Positions 8,660 through 16,831 of a stretch of DNA of 64,000 nucleotides are shown piece by piece; positions within the stretch are counted from its first letter, which is position 1, and every line of letters starts with the position of its first letter. The notes beneath the pieces are model-generated. The model saw only the letters and a list, made by a program, of their open reading frames with translations, did no database searches and was not told the DNA's origin. Source of the DNA: an uncultured Sphingomonadaceae bacterium (GTDB taxonomy: Bacteria > Pseudomonadota > Alphaproteobacteria > Sphingomonadales > Sphingomonadaceae); contig CANLQI010000001.1 in NCBI GenBank assembly GCA_947493325.1, positions 624,501 through 688,500 on the forward strand, given 5' to 3'. The position numbers and the translations under genes are program-made.

Positions 8660-10051
8660 TTATACCGCGAGCACCCGCTGCCCGACGAGCTCAAAATTAC
8701 GCGGGCCCAGATCAAGCCGGAAAGGCGCCATTTTCTCGCGCGGGGGTTCATGTTCGCGGCCGACGATAAAGGCGTGATGCTCGCTGTGTGTCTTGCCGTC
8801 TGCATCGGTATATTCGATCAAAAAACGCGCCACCGGAACAAACAGCGCCTGACGGTTAAACTCGATCGGCTTGATCCCGGCGAGCGGTACGCGGATTTCG
8901 CCTTTCAGCTCCTCTGCGCCTTGCGCTGCGATATCACCGGCAGTGTGCAATGGCTGCATCTGGATATCGGTTTCGCCTTCGCTGCCGCTGGCCTGCACCA
9001 TCGTGCCATGCAGTCTGACATTCGTGATCGCGCCCTTGCCAAGGTTATGCAGCTTGACCCGGTAACCAAGTACGGCGTTCATCAATGTCGCACCGGCGCT
9101 TGTCGCGGCAAATTCAACGCGCAGGTCGCCCAATGTATTCGAAGCCATAGGGGCGGGTTTATAGGGCTTGCCCTGCGGTACCGGCGAGGCCGGACGTGGT
9201 TGTGCCGGGCGGGGTTTTGCCTGCCGGGGGTTTACAGGGGGCTGTGCGGGCTGCGGAGCCTTTAGCGACGATGTGACAAAGCCGTCATTGTTGACAGGCT
9301 TCGGCTCAGGCTTTGTTTCAGCGCCTAATTTGGCGGGCGGGGAAGGTTGGCGCGCCTTGGCAACAGGCTGCGGCTGAGGCTGGGGCGGGGTTTCATGGGC
9401 AGGCTCTTCATCTGCGTTTTTGCGTCTACGTGTCCAGAAAAACGCCAATCCGCCCAGCACTGCCAGCATCGCTGCAATCAGCGCCCAAATGGTCGGCGAC
9501 AGTCCGTCTTCCTGCGAAGGCTCGGCGGATATTTCGGACTGTGAAGGCGTTTCTTCAGTAGCCTGCGGGAAAGGCGGGGGTGTATTGTCATTTGGCGCCA
9601 AGCCGGCGTCATTGTCATTCACGCCTACACCCGGAGCAGGTGCCGTAGCACCTCCAGGCGGGATATTGTCCGCGCGGCCTGCGGGTTGTGTATTGCCGGT
9701 TTGCTGTGGCCGCGTCGTTTGCGGGCGCGTCTGGCGCTGCGTGGCGGGCGTACCCGTCTGGCTTGGCTGGTTGCTGCGCGGTACAGGCTGCGTTGCCGGT
9801 GCAGGGGATTGCTGCTGCCGTGGCGGCGTATTGCGCGGTGCGGGCTGTTGCTGCGGCGGCTGGGCCGTCAGGTCGCGTGGGCGCTGGCCATCGGCCACCG
9901 GTCCCTGCACCCTGCTGGGCGGTTCTTCGGTTTCCTCCGGCTCAAGCGAAAAATCGTTGAGCGGCGGCGGTGAGCTTTGTGCGTGCACAGGCAATGCCGA
10001 CAGGCTGACAGTGGTCAGGAAAATGCAGCAAAAGTGGCGCAAAACAGACAT
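8660..10051 (-). CDS. Exported proline/glutamine-rich protein with one membrane anchor
   Basis: About 463 residues from MSVLRHFCCIF, which has GGAA a few bases upstream (an alternative ATG lies at 10063). Signal peptide to about residue 25 (ALPVHAQ). Then a low-complexity Pro/Gln/Thr segment of about 160 residues, a membrane helix (IWALIAAMLAVLGGLAFFW) followed by RRRK, a second Pro-rich cytosolic linker, and a folded C-terminal domain of about 150 residues (VEFAATSAGATLMNAVLGY). The arrangement suggests a periplasmic linker and a cytosolic domain. I do not recognise the family. Confidence 0.7.
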   Translation of the reverse strand: MSVLRHFCCIFLTTVSLSALPVHAQSSPPPLNDFSLEPEETEEPPSRVQGPVADGQRPRDLTAQPPQQQPAPRNTPPRQQQSPAPATQPVPRSNQPSQTGTPATQRQTRPQTTRPQQTGNTQPAGRADNIPPGGATAPAPGVGVNDNDAGLAPNDNTPPPFPQATEETPSQSEISAEPSQEDGLSPTIWALIAAMLAVLGGLAFFWTRRRKNADEEPAHETPPQPQPQPVAKARQPSPPAKLGAETKPEPKPVNNDGFVTSSLKAPQPAQPPVNPRQAKPRPAQPRPASPVPQGKPYKPAPMASNTLGDLRVEFAATSAGATLMNAVLGYRVKLHNLGKGAITNVRLHGTMVQASGSEGETDIQMQPLHTAGDIAAQGAEELKGEIRVPLAGIKPIEFNRQALFVPVARFLIEYTDADGKTHSEHHAFIVGREHEPPREKMAPFRLDLGPRNFELVGQRVLAV

Positions 10052-10223
10052 GGTTCCAAGCATAGCAGATTTTCAGGCAATAGCGCGACAGATGTATCGC
10101 GTATGGGTGAATAGCGGCTGAATGCGGGGTTTTCCAGATGTTTTTGTGTGGTGAAACGAATGCGTTGCATCCTGCTTCTATCTTGCAGATGACATTATCG
10201 TCATGTTGTCCTATATCGCCCGC

Positions 10224-10685
10224 ATGAACGATACAGCAAACACGCCGAAATTCCTGGGCAAGGATAGCCCGCTGCCCACCACGCCTGAAGAGGCGGTGCT
10301 CGACTATGTGCCGAACCCGCGCAAGGACAGTCTTTACATGACGCGGTTTGTGACGCCGGAATTCACCTCGCTTTGCCCTGTTACCGGCCAGCCTGATTTT
10401 GCGCATATTGTCATCGACTATGCACCGGATGAAACGATTGTAGAGTCCAAATCGCTCAAGCTGTTTATGGGGTCGTTCCGCAATCATGCGGCTTTTCATG
10501 AAGATTGCACGGTTGGCATCGGCCAGCGGCTGTTTATCGAAATGAAACCCCACTGGCTGCGCATCGGCGGTTACTGGTTCCCGCGCGGCGGTATTCCCAT
10601 CGATGTATTCTGGCAATCCGGCCCTGCGCCGGAAGGCCTGTGGATACCGGAACAAGGCGTCCCTGGCTATCGCGGCCGGGGGTGA
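10224..10685 (+). CDS. queF: NADPH-dependent preQ0 reductase (7-cyano-7-deazaguanine reductase)
   Basis: 153 residues from MNDTANT, the length of short unimodular QueF. It has the signature [13 protein letters not shown] with the nucleophilic cysteine, the NADPH-site ESKSLK motif and FHEDC. The enzyme reduces the nitrile of preQ0 to preQ1 in queuosine biosynthesis. The frame starts at 10203, but the seven extra residues are atypical. No other queuosine genes are close by. Confidence 0.95.
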   Translation: MNDTANTPKFLGKDSPLPTTPEEAVLDYVPNPRKDSLYMTRFVTPEFTSLCPVTGQPDFAHIVIDYAPDETIVESKSLKLFMGSFRNHAAFHEDCTVGIGQRLFIEMKPHWLRIGGYWFPRGGIPIDVFWQSGPAPEGLWIPEQGVPGYRGRG

Positions 10686-10701
10686 ATAATAGTATTTAGG
10701 G

Positions 10702-12027
10702 TTATTTGGCACTAATTTTGATTGCATGGTCCAGTGCTGGATCGCGGCCTTGAAGGTAATCCTCAATTGTGGGGTGAACGGCAATATCAGGCGCAATGCC
10801 ATCACTTTCCGTAAAACCGTTAACATCAACAGAAAACGTATCACGCGCGACGTAATATTTTATTCCTGCCGTACTTGATATAAACTCTTTTTTATTATCA
10901 TTCACTGTGGATGCGGAACCGGAAGGGCTACCAACAATAGTCCCCATTTTATGATATTTTGCCAGTGCTAAAAAATGTGTGGTTGCCGATTGAGTTTGTC
11001 CATTGGATAGAATGTAAACCTTGCCTTTAAAGCCTGTGAGTATTGGCGGAAGCATCTCTTTCAACTCTTTTGCGCCTGCAGAATCCATAGTGCCAAAACG
11101 GAAAGGTTTTTTCGCAATATGCCGAAGCAGATATGCTGTGGCAAAATTGGTGCCGCCCAGATTCCCGCGGACATCAACAATCAAAGACTGGATATTGCTC
11201 GTTTGCATTTTCGCGAAATTGTCATCGATGAATTTTTTGAAAATTGCGCCTCTTTCACCGTAAAAATCCCAATTCCGGATGGTCATGACAGCGGTGTCGC
11301 CATTTACCTCGCGGTAGCACAATGTTTTCTTACATGGATCGTAGGGCGGAATTATTGGTTTATGCTTAAACTGGTGTAGCGGCGTCAAAAGAACCGGCTG
11401 GTCTTTTCCTTTTGCAGTGAGTTCATATTTCTCGGGGAAATCCAGAGCATATGTCATGTAGCTGCTGAATGAAATGTTGATCAATCCGTGTGGGAAATGG
11501 GGGTTGTATCCATCTGAAGGGATGTGTTGTGCGATTTCATCATATAAATCCTGCACATTGCGCCCATTAATCGTTTCTATCTCTGTACCTGCCGACAGTT
11601 TTCCAGCATTGGTAAGTGAATCAATGATATATAGCCGATTGCCAAAAAAGCGGGCATCAACAGGAAAGCGTTCTTCAGGCTTTATAAGAGCATCTTCCTG
11701 ATTAAAAAACGGCATGAGTGTGTGTGCGCACCCTATGCTGGAAATGATACGGCTGTATATCCACAGCAGATCTGCTTTTGACGTGTCTTCAGTGATTCCG
11801 GCCTTTGTTTTGGCCACGAGTGCATCGAAGTTTTTCTTTGATATGTATTTGTAGGGAACCGGATGGGTTGAGACTAGGTTTTCGGCCAGCTCTGAAATCT
11901 CAGCCCGATAGGAAGCGATTTTGTTTGGCTGCGTAGCTGCCTGTGATGTGACAATAATGTTCGATTGCGTTTGGTGACTACAGCCCGCGACGATCAGCAT
12001 TGCGGCTGGTAAAATCAGTTTCAACAT
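10702..12027 (-). CDS. S41 family peptidase-like lipoprotein
   Basis: 441 residues. The N-terminus is a lipoprotein signal with lipobox LIVAGC. The C-terminal half has the S41 (tail-specific/C-terminal processing protease) core: SLIVDVRGNLGG, then VYILSNGQTQSAT where the nucleophilic serine is expected, and GIAPDIAVHPT. No clear PDZ domain is seen. It is probably anchored in the periplasm. A gene for a membrane-bound AraC-type regulator lies 155 bp upstream on the same strand and may control it. Confidence 0.8.
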   Translation of the reverse strand: MLKLILPAAMLIVAGCSHQTQSNIIVTSQAATQPNKIASYRAEISELAENLVSTHPVPYKYISKKNFDALVAKTKAGITEDTSKADLLWIYSRIISSIGCAHTLMPFFNQEDALIKPEERFPVDARFFGNRLYIIDSLTNAGKLSAGTEIETINGRNVQDLYDEIAQHIPSDGYNPHFPHGLINISFSSYMTYALDFPEKYELTAKGKDQPVLLTPLHQFKHKPIIPPYDPCKKTLCYREVNGDTAVMTIRNWDFYGERGAIFKKFIDDNFAKMQTSNIQSLIVDVRGNLGGTNFATAYLLRHIAKKPFRFGTMDSAGAKELKEMLPPILTGFKGKVYILSNGQTQSATTHFLALAKYHKMGTIVGSPSGSASTVNDNKKEFISSTAGIKYYVARDTFSVDVNGFTESDGIAPDIAVHPTIEDYLQGRDPALDHAIKISAK

Positions 12028-12182
12028 ATCAATATCCGTTCATTATACGTCCGTTGCCCGACCGGAATCTGGCGGAACACCGGCATTGTAAATATGACCC
12101 GGAGCATAGTGAATGATTGAAAAGCTGGCCTATCAAAACTGAATAAAAGAAGGTCAAAAGTGAAAACATGGGTCCTAGCCTT

Positions 12183-13268
12183 TCATCGGACAGGGCGCAG
12201 GTTTTCCTTGCGATAAGTAGAGGGCGTGACGTTCTCAAACTTTCGAAAGGCCCTGTTGAAGGAGGGCAGGGATGTAAAGCCGTTGTCCAGTGCAATGGTC
12301 AATATGGGCAAATGTGCCTGATTCGGATTGGACAGAGCCTGTTTTACAGATTCTATGCGGTGCGAGTTTACATAGCTGCTGAAATTTTCGTAACCAAGCG
12401 ACTGGTTTATAAGATATCTCAGGCGGTGTGTAGGTAGGGCTAGCTGGCCAGCCAACATGTCAATCGACAGGCCCGCTTCAAGATAGGGCCGTTCCGATTG
12501 CATGTGATTTTCTAGCTTCCTTAGCAGTTCGGCATTTTTTGCTTCGGCTAAGGTAGAGAGCTGACCTGTCTTTACTGTTCCAGCGAACGTGATTTTGCCC
12601 GGCTCGACGGAAAGCAGCCAGTATGAAGCGAAAACTATGCCAGGCCATATTGTTAACGCTTTGACAGTTTGGCGTGGCAGTCCTGCTTGTATCGATGGAA
12701 TCGCTTCGGAAACAGCAGCTAATATCGTCACGCCGACCATTACAGCAACGAACCAGATGCGCAGGTCACGGCGCTCTACACGAAGGTCATCACTGCGGCC
12801 AACCAGCGCAATGGTGACAAGATGGCCAACCAGTATCAGGGATGCGATGCTAACAAGAGGTATGATCCAGGCTGGATATCCTGAAATAAATCCAAATTCC
12901 GCGAGCCGGGTTATGAAAATAGGCATGCAATATATGAGACCTATAGCTGCATATACAGGCCATATGCTAAACTTTTCCTGAAACAGGGACATGGCAAACA
13001 GCCAAATCAGGACCAAATGTGGTACGTCCAGAAATCTAAGGAACGGGCGAACGCTTTCTGGCAGGTTTAGGAATTCAGGGGTATATCCAAGAAGTAACGC
13101 TATGACGCTTATGCAAGCTGCGGCCAGCAGTTTTGTGCGTGCCGATGATCGTAAATCACGACATGTAAAGATCAGGATCAGAAACAGGCATGTGATCCCG
13201 CTAAAACGTAGCACAATGTCAAGATATGCAATGGGGTCCATTGTCATCATGTTCGCAATAATGGGCAT
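12183..13268 (-). CDS. AraC-family regulator with an N-terminal multi-pass membrane domain
   Basis: 361 residues. The first about 235 residues hold roughly seven hydrophobic segments. The last about 110 residues form an AraC-type double helix-turn-helix domain: LSIDMLAGQLALPTHRLRYLIN, then the second helix pair ILTIALDNGFTSLPSFNRAFRK and the conserved end TPSTYRKE. Proteins of this build respond to membrane or extracellular signals. Several in-frame ATGs lie within the first ten codons, so the exact start is open. The S41 peptidase gene immediately downstream is the obvious candidate target (inference). Confidence 0.85.
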   Translation of the reverse strand: MPIIANMMTMDPIAYLDIVLRFSGITCLFLILIFTCRDLRSSARTKLLAAACISVIALLLGYTPEFLNLPESVRPFLRFLDVPHLVLIWLFAMSLFQEKFSIWPVYAAIGLIYCMPIFITRLAEFGFISGYPAWIIPLVSIASLILVGHLVTIALVGRSDDLRVERRDLRIWFVAVMVGVTILAAVSEAIPSIQAGLPRQTVKALTIWPGIVFASYWLLSVEPGKITFAGTVKTGQLSTLAEAKNAELLRKLENHMQSERPYLEAGLSIDMLAGQLALPTHRLRYLINQSLGYENFSSYVNSHRIESVKQALSNPNQAHLPILTIALDNGFTSLPSFNRAFRKFENVTPSTYRKENLRPVR

Positions 13269-13360
13269 ATGCTTGCGGATATATCACGCCATGCCGTAAA
13301 AGATATTCGTTTCGCTACTTTCATCTATGAATCTCCTGCCGCTGACACTAATGTCAACAT

Positions 13361-13768
13361 ATGAGCACGAGTCACGATCATAATATTTCTGTCCAGGCGT
13401 CGGATATCGACTTTATGGGCCATGTGAATAACGCCAATTACCTGAACTGGGTGCAGGACGCCGTTATTGCGCATTGGGAGAAAATAGCGCCGCCGCAGGC
13501 TGTGGCCGCGCATCTGTGGGTCGCGCTGAAGCATGAGATTACCTATCGCAAGCCCGCATTTCTGGATGATGAAGTGATTGCCACCGTCATCCTGGAAAAA
13601 GTGCATGGCGCGCGCGCATTTTACGATACGGTCATTACACGCGGTGAAGAAGTGCTGGCGGAGGTTAAGTCAAGCTGGTGCTGTATTGATGCCGAAACGT
13701 TGCGTCCGGCGCGGCTGGCCGAAGATATCAAACGGGCCTTTCTGGGAAACTGTGCGGCGGCGGACTAG
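13361..13768 (+). CDS. Acyl-CoA thioesterase, hotdog fold (4HBT)
   Basis: 135 residues. The hotdog-fold thioesterase motif DIDFMGHVNNANYLNW is present with the catalytic aspartate, followed by the YRKPAFLDDEV strand region. Relatives hydrolyse medium- or long-chain acyl-CoA or 4-hydroxybenzoyl-CoA; the substrate cannot be read from the sequence. It is convergent with the DUF3667 gene, 13 bases apart. Confidence 0.88.
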   Translation: MSTSHDHNISVQASDIDFMGHVNNANYLNWVQDAVIAHWEKIAPPQAVAAHLWVALKHEITYRKPAFLDDEVIATVILEKVHGARAFYDTVITRGEEVLAEVKSSWCCIDAETLRPARLAEDIKRAFLGNCAAAD

Positions 13769-13781
13769 GCCCGCCTTCTGT

Positions 13782-14897
13782 TTAGGACAGCATCCCCAAT
13801 ACCAGCAGAATAAGCGCAAACAGAATCAGCGCAATCACAATTGAAATAAGCAGGAAAATCAGCCGAAGCAGCGCGCCCGGGCGTGACAACGCATAGGCAT
13901 GGCGCAGCTGCCGGTACAGATGGAACAGGCCATATCCCAGCGCGAACGGGACGGTAAAGCCGGTGCCGATCCCAAAACTGCCTAGTAGCACAACGGCAAT
14001 GAACATCAGCGACATGAATGCCAGCGAATACGTCGTAAACACGGCATGGTCATAGAAACGATGCCCCCGCACGCCAAGTGTGACGAGCCAGACAAAAGGG
14101 ATGGATATCGGGATCAGCAGCCAGGCGAATTTATAGCCATCGGATTTGAGCTTATAAAGGATCAGGTCCGGATTCGTACGGGTTTTCTTGATGAAATTAT
14201 TAACCCTATTGTCCAGTGCAGCCCAGCCTGATTCGATACCGTTACCGGTGCTGATACCGACACCACTGGTTTCGATTTTTGAACCGACGTCAGGATATTT
14301 CGCTTCACCCGTGCGGATATAGGATATGCCGTTGCGTTCAATTTTCCATTCGGTAATCCAGTCTTCCAGTTCCTGCCGCTCTTCGGCGGACATACTGCCG
14401 GAGTCTGCAAGCTTCTGCGTCGCCTGCGCCACCTGCTGATCGAGTTTTTCCGCAGCGACCGTGATTTCTTCGCTGTTTAGATATTCTTTCGCGCTTTTGT
14501 CATCACTGCCGCTTGGCATGAACGAAAATATCGCGAACATCATGAATATCGCGAATAGGAACAGCGACATCGGGGATATGAAGCGCGCGCGCTCGCCATG
14601 GATATAACGCCGCGTCAGCTTGCCCGGATGCCATGCCAGCATTGGCAAGGTCCGCCAGAACTTGCCCTCGAAATGCAGAACGCCGTGCAATATGTCGTGC
14701 CAGAATGCACTGATCGAACGGTGGATATGTGCCGACTGCCCGCAGTTGCCGCAATATGCACCCGTGCGCATCTCGCCGCAATTCAGGCAGGCTGCGCTGT
14801 CATGGTTTTGCACGGCTTCACCCGCTTTCTTTTCTACAGCGCGGGAAACCATGGCACCTTCGGCCATTGTGCAAATTGCATCGACTTCATCCGCCAT
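13782..14897 (-). CDS. DUF3667 domain membrane protein with zinc-ribbon
   Basis: 371 residues. A short zinc ribbon near residue 38 (CLNCGEMRTGAYCGNCGQ) is followed by the DUF3667 core (HDILHGVLHFEGKFWRTL...HPGKLTRRYIHGERARFISP), which leads into the first membrane helix (SLFLFAIFMMFAIFSFM). A soluble loop of about 120 residues and four further helices at the C-terminus complete it. The function of the family is not known. Confidence 0.85.
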   Translation of the reverse strand: MADEVDAICTMAEGAMVSRAVEKKAGEAVQNHDSAACLNCGEMRTGAYCGNCGQSAHIHRSISAFWHDILHGVLHFEGKFWRTLPMLAWHPGKLTRRYIHGERARFISPMSLFLFAIFMMFAIFSFMPSGSDDKSAKEYLNSEEITVAAEKLDQQVAQATQKLADSGSMSAEERQELEDWITEWKIERNGISYIRTGEAKYPDVGSKIETSGVGISTGNGIESGWAALDNRVNNFIKKTRTNPDLILYKLKSDGYKFAWLLIPISIPFVWLVTLGVRGHRFYDHAVFTTYSLAFMSLMFIAVVLLGSFGIGTGFTVPFALGYGLFHLYRQLRHAYALSRPGALLRLIFLLISIVIALILFALILLVLGMLS

Positions 14898-15127
14898 AGC
14901 TCACGTCTCCTGCCCCGCCTTGCGCCGAGCATAGCAGGCGAAACTCCAGTGCCAATTCAAAAATTGCATTGACGTTCGCGGCATATGAAGCCGGTGAAAG
15001 ATTCGGGCGTTGGCAACGTGGCGTTCGTCGGGCTGGGCAGGTCCGATAGCTGGTAGGGCAGGGGTTTCCCTCCGCATCCACGGACCAGCAATATCGGCAA
15101 TTGCATCCTGCGCGCTTTTGCCGCTAG

Positions 15128-16471
15128 ATGTGGTCCATGGCTGATTTTGATCCCCACTCATTTCGCGACGCATTGGGCCAGTTTGCAACCGGCGTCACTA
15201 TTGTCACCGCCCGGGCTGCCGATGGACACCCGGTGGGCGTAACGGCGAACAGTTTCAACTCGGTATCCATGGATCCGCCGCTGGTCCTCTGGTCGCTGGC
15301 ACGCGCATCGCGGTCGATGAAAGTGTTTGAGCAGGCGGAAACATTCGCGGTCCACATATTGGCCAGCGATCAGGACGCGCTGTCCAACCGTTTTGCCTCA
15401 CGCGATGTCGATAAATTCGCCGGGATTGATTATGGCGACGAAGGTGCGCCGCTGCTGGAAAACTGCACCGCACGCTTTCTGTGCCGCACGCGCAATCAAT
15501 ATGATGGCGGCGACCATGTGATTTTCGTGGGTGAGGTCATTGAATATGACCATGCCGACAAGCCGCCGCTGCTGTTCCACGGCGGTGATTATGCGGACAA
15601 GAAAAAACGCCCGCCACTTGCCGCAGGTTCCGCCGCGACGCAGATTGAACCTGCGGGTCAGCCTGTGCCAGACAGCGACGGCGATGCGCTGGTGCTATAT
15701 GGTGCAGAGGGCAGGGTGGCGACGATCACGCTGAACCGGCCGGGCAGCCGCAATGCGCTCGCCGATGATGTGATTGCGGCTCTGGTAAGTGCGCTGGAGC
15801 GTGCCGAGGCTGACCCGGGGATAAGCTGCGCAATACTGACCGGCAATGGCGCCAGTTTTTGCAGCGGCGGCAATATCAAAGATATCAAGGCGATGACCGC
15901 AGAGCAGGGCATGAGCCCGACTGAAATCGAGAAATGGTATAGTGAGGGCATCCAGCGCATCCCGCTGACGCTGGATGCAATGTCCGTGCCTGTCATCGCG
16001 GCGGTCAATGGCCATGCCATTGGCGCGGGCTGCGATCTGGCCTGTATGTGCGATATCCGTATCTGCAATCAAGATGCGGTGTTTGCCGAGAGTTTCCTGC
16101 GTGTTGGCATTATTCCGGGCGATGGCGGTGCGTGGCTGTTACCGCGGATTGTTGGCATGGCGCGGGCCAGCCAGATGCTGTTTACCGGCGAGTTTGTGAA
16201 AGCCGGCAAGGCCGTCGAATATGGTCTGGTATCCGAAGTCACAGCCGAAGATCAGCTTATGGTGCGGGCGCAGGAGTTGGCGGCGCAGGTCGTGCAATTT
16301 CCGCCACAGGCGATCCGCATGGCGAAACGTCTGCTGAAAGACGCGCGGACGCAGACTCTGCCGGAAAATCTTGCCCAGGCCGCGACCATGCAGGGATTGT
16401 TGCAGCAGACTGACAACCACCGTGAGGCAATTGACGCCATATTGGAAAAGCGGAAACCCGATTTTTCATAA
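15128..16471 (+). CDS. Fusion of a flavin reductase domain and an enoyl-CoA hydratase/isomerase (crotonase) domain
   Basis: 447 residues in one uninterrupted frame. Residues about 5-165 form a flavin reductase-like FMN-binding domain (FRDALGQFATGVTIVTA, then GVTANSFNSVSMDPPL). Residues about 190-447 form a complete crotonase domain with both oxyanion-hole stretches (ILTGNGASFCSGG and NGHAIGAGCDLACMCDI). The positions of the two catalytic glutamates of classical hydratases appear to be Asp (GAGCD) and Phe (FAESF), so it is probably an isomerase or another crotonase activity rather than a standard hydratase; GIIPGDGGAWLLPR resembles the PaaG group. ATG 15137 is an equally possible start. No frameshift is seen. 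Confidence 0.85.
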   Translation: MWSMADFDPHSFRDALGQFATGVTIVTARAADGHPVGVTANSFNSVSMDPPLVLWSLARASRSMKVFEQAETFAVHILASDQDALSNRFASRDVDKFAGIDYGDEGAPLLENCTARFLCRTRNQYDGGDHVIFVGEVIEYDHADKPPLLFHGGDYADKKKRPPLAAGSAATQIEPAGQPVPDSDGDALVLYGAEGRVATITLNRPGSRNALADDVIAALVSALERAEADPGISCAILTGNGASFCSGGNIKDIKAMTAEQGMSPTEIEKWYSEGIQRIPLTLDAMSVPVIAAVNGHAIGAGCDLACMCDIRICNQDAVFAESFLRVGIIPGDGGAWLLPRIVGMARASQMLFTGEFVKAGKAVEYGLVSEVTAEDQLMVRAQELAAQVVQFPPQAIRMAKRLLKDARTQTLPENLAQAATMQGLLQQTDNHREAIDAILEKRKPDFS

Positions 16472-16512
16472 CGCTTTGGGAAGCATAACATTAAATAAAT
16501 GTAATATTAAAA

Positions 16513-16538
16513 GGCCCCAAGAAATTAATCTTGAGGCC
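16513..16538 (-). terminator. Rho-independent terminator of the 21-residue gene
   Basis: Read on the minus strand, GGCCTCAAGA and TCTTGGGGCC form a 10-bp stem (one U-G pair) with a six-base loop, directly followed by TTTTAATATT. It lies 24 bases after the stop codon of the small gene at 16563-16628, and only that orientation has the U-run. Confidence 0.8.
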
Positions 16539-16562
16539 TGGCAATCTATATTGGCTTTTGGT

Positions 16563-16628
16563 TTAGTTCAAGCCGCTACCCAGCAGCCATTCCCAAAAAC
16601 CTCTTCCCTGTTGTGTACGCTTTTTCAT
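16563..16628 (-). CDS. Candidate 21-residue small protein with a near-perfect Shine-Dalgarno
   Basis: The frame starts ATG AAA AAG and encodes 21 residues: a basic N-terminus (MKKRTQQGRG), then a hydrophobic, tryptophan-containing end (FWEWLLGSGLN). AAAGGAGG stands four bases before the ATG, and a rho-independent terminator follows the stop. A perfect 10-bp inverted repeat lies directly upstream. These signals together support a real, separately transcribed micro-gene; homology was not testable. It sits in an AT-rich gap between the crotonase fusion and the CHASE2-EAL gene. A membrane-binding or toxin-like peptide is conceivable but unproven. Confidence 0.6.
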   Translation of the reverse strand: MKKRTQQGRGFWEWLLGSGLN

Positions 16629-16641
16629 AATGCCTCCTTTG

Positions 16642-16677
16642 CATTTGTTGATGTTAACCGTAAATTGTCAACAAATG
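16642..16677 (-). promoter_or_regulatory. Perfect 10-bp inverted repeat upstream of the 21-residue gene
   Basis: CATTTGTTGA (16642-16651) and TCAACAAATG (16668-16677) are exact inverted copies separated by 16 bases, ending two bases before the Shine-Dalgarno of the small gene. A TTGACA-like -35 element lies within the far arm on the minus strand. It could be an operator or a 5'-UTR hairpin. Confidence 0.55.
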
Positions 16678-16831
16678 TAAAATGCACTTTCGGACGACGA
16701 ATAAAAAGAAAAAAATATTTTTATTACAGATATTTAATCTAATTTGCGCGTAGAAAAAATTGCCCAGAATCATAGTGATCTGAGGTTGAATAATAAAATT
16801 ACATTACAGTAATTTACATAATGTTACAATA

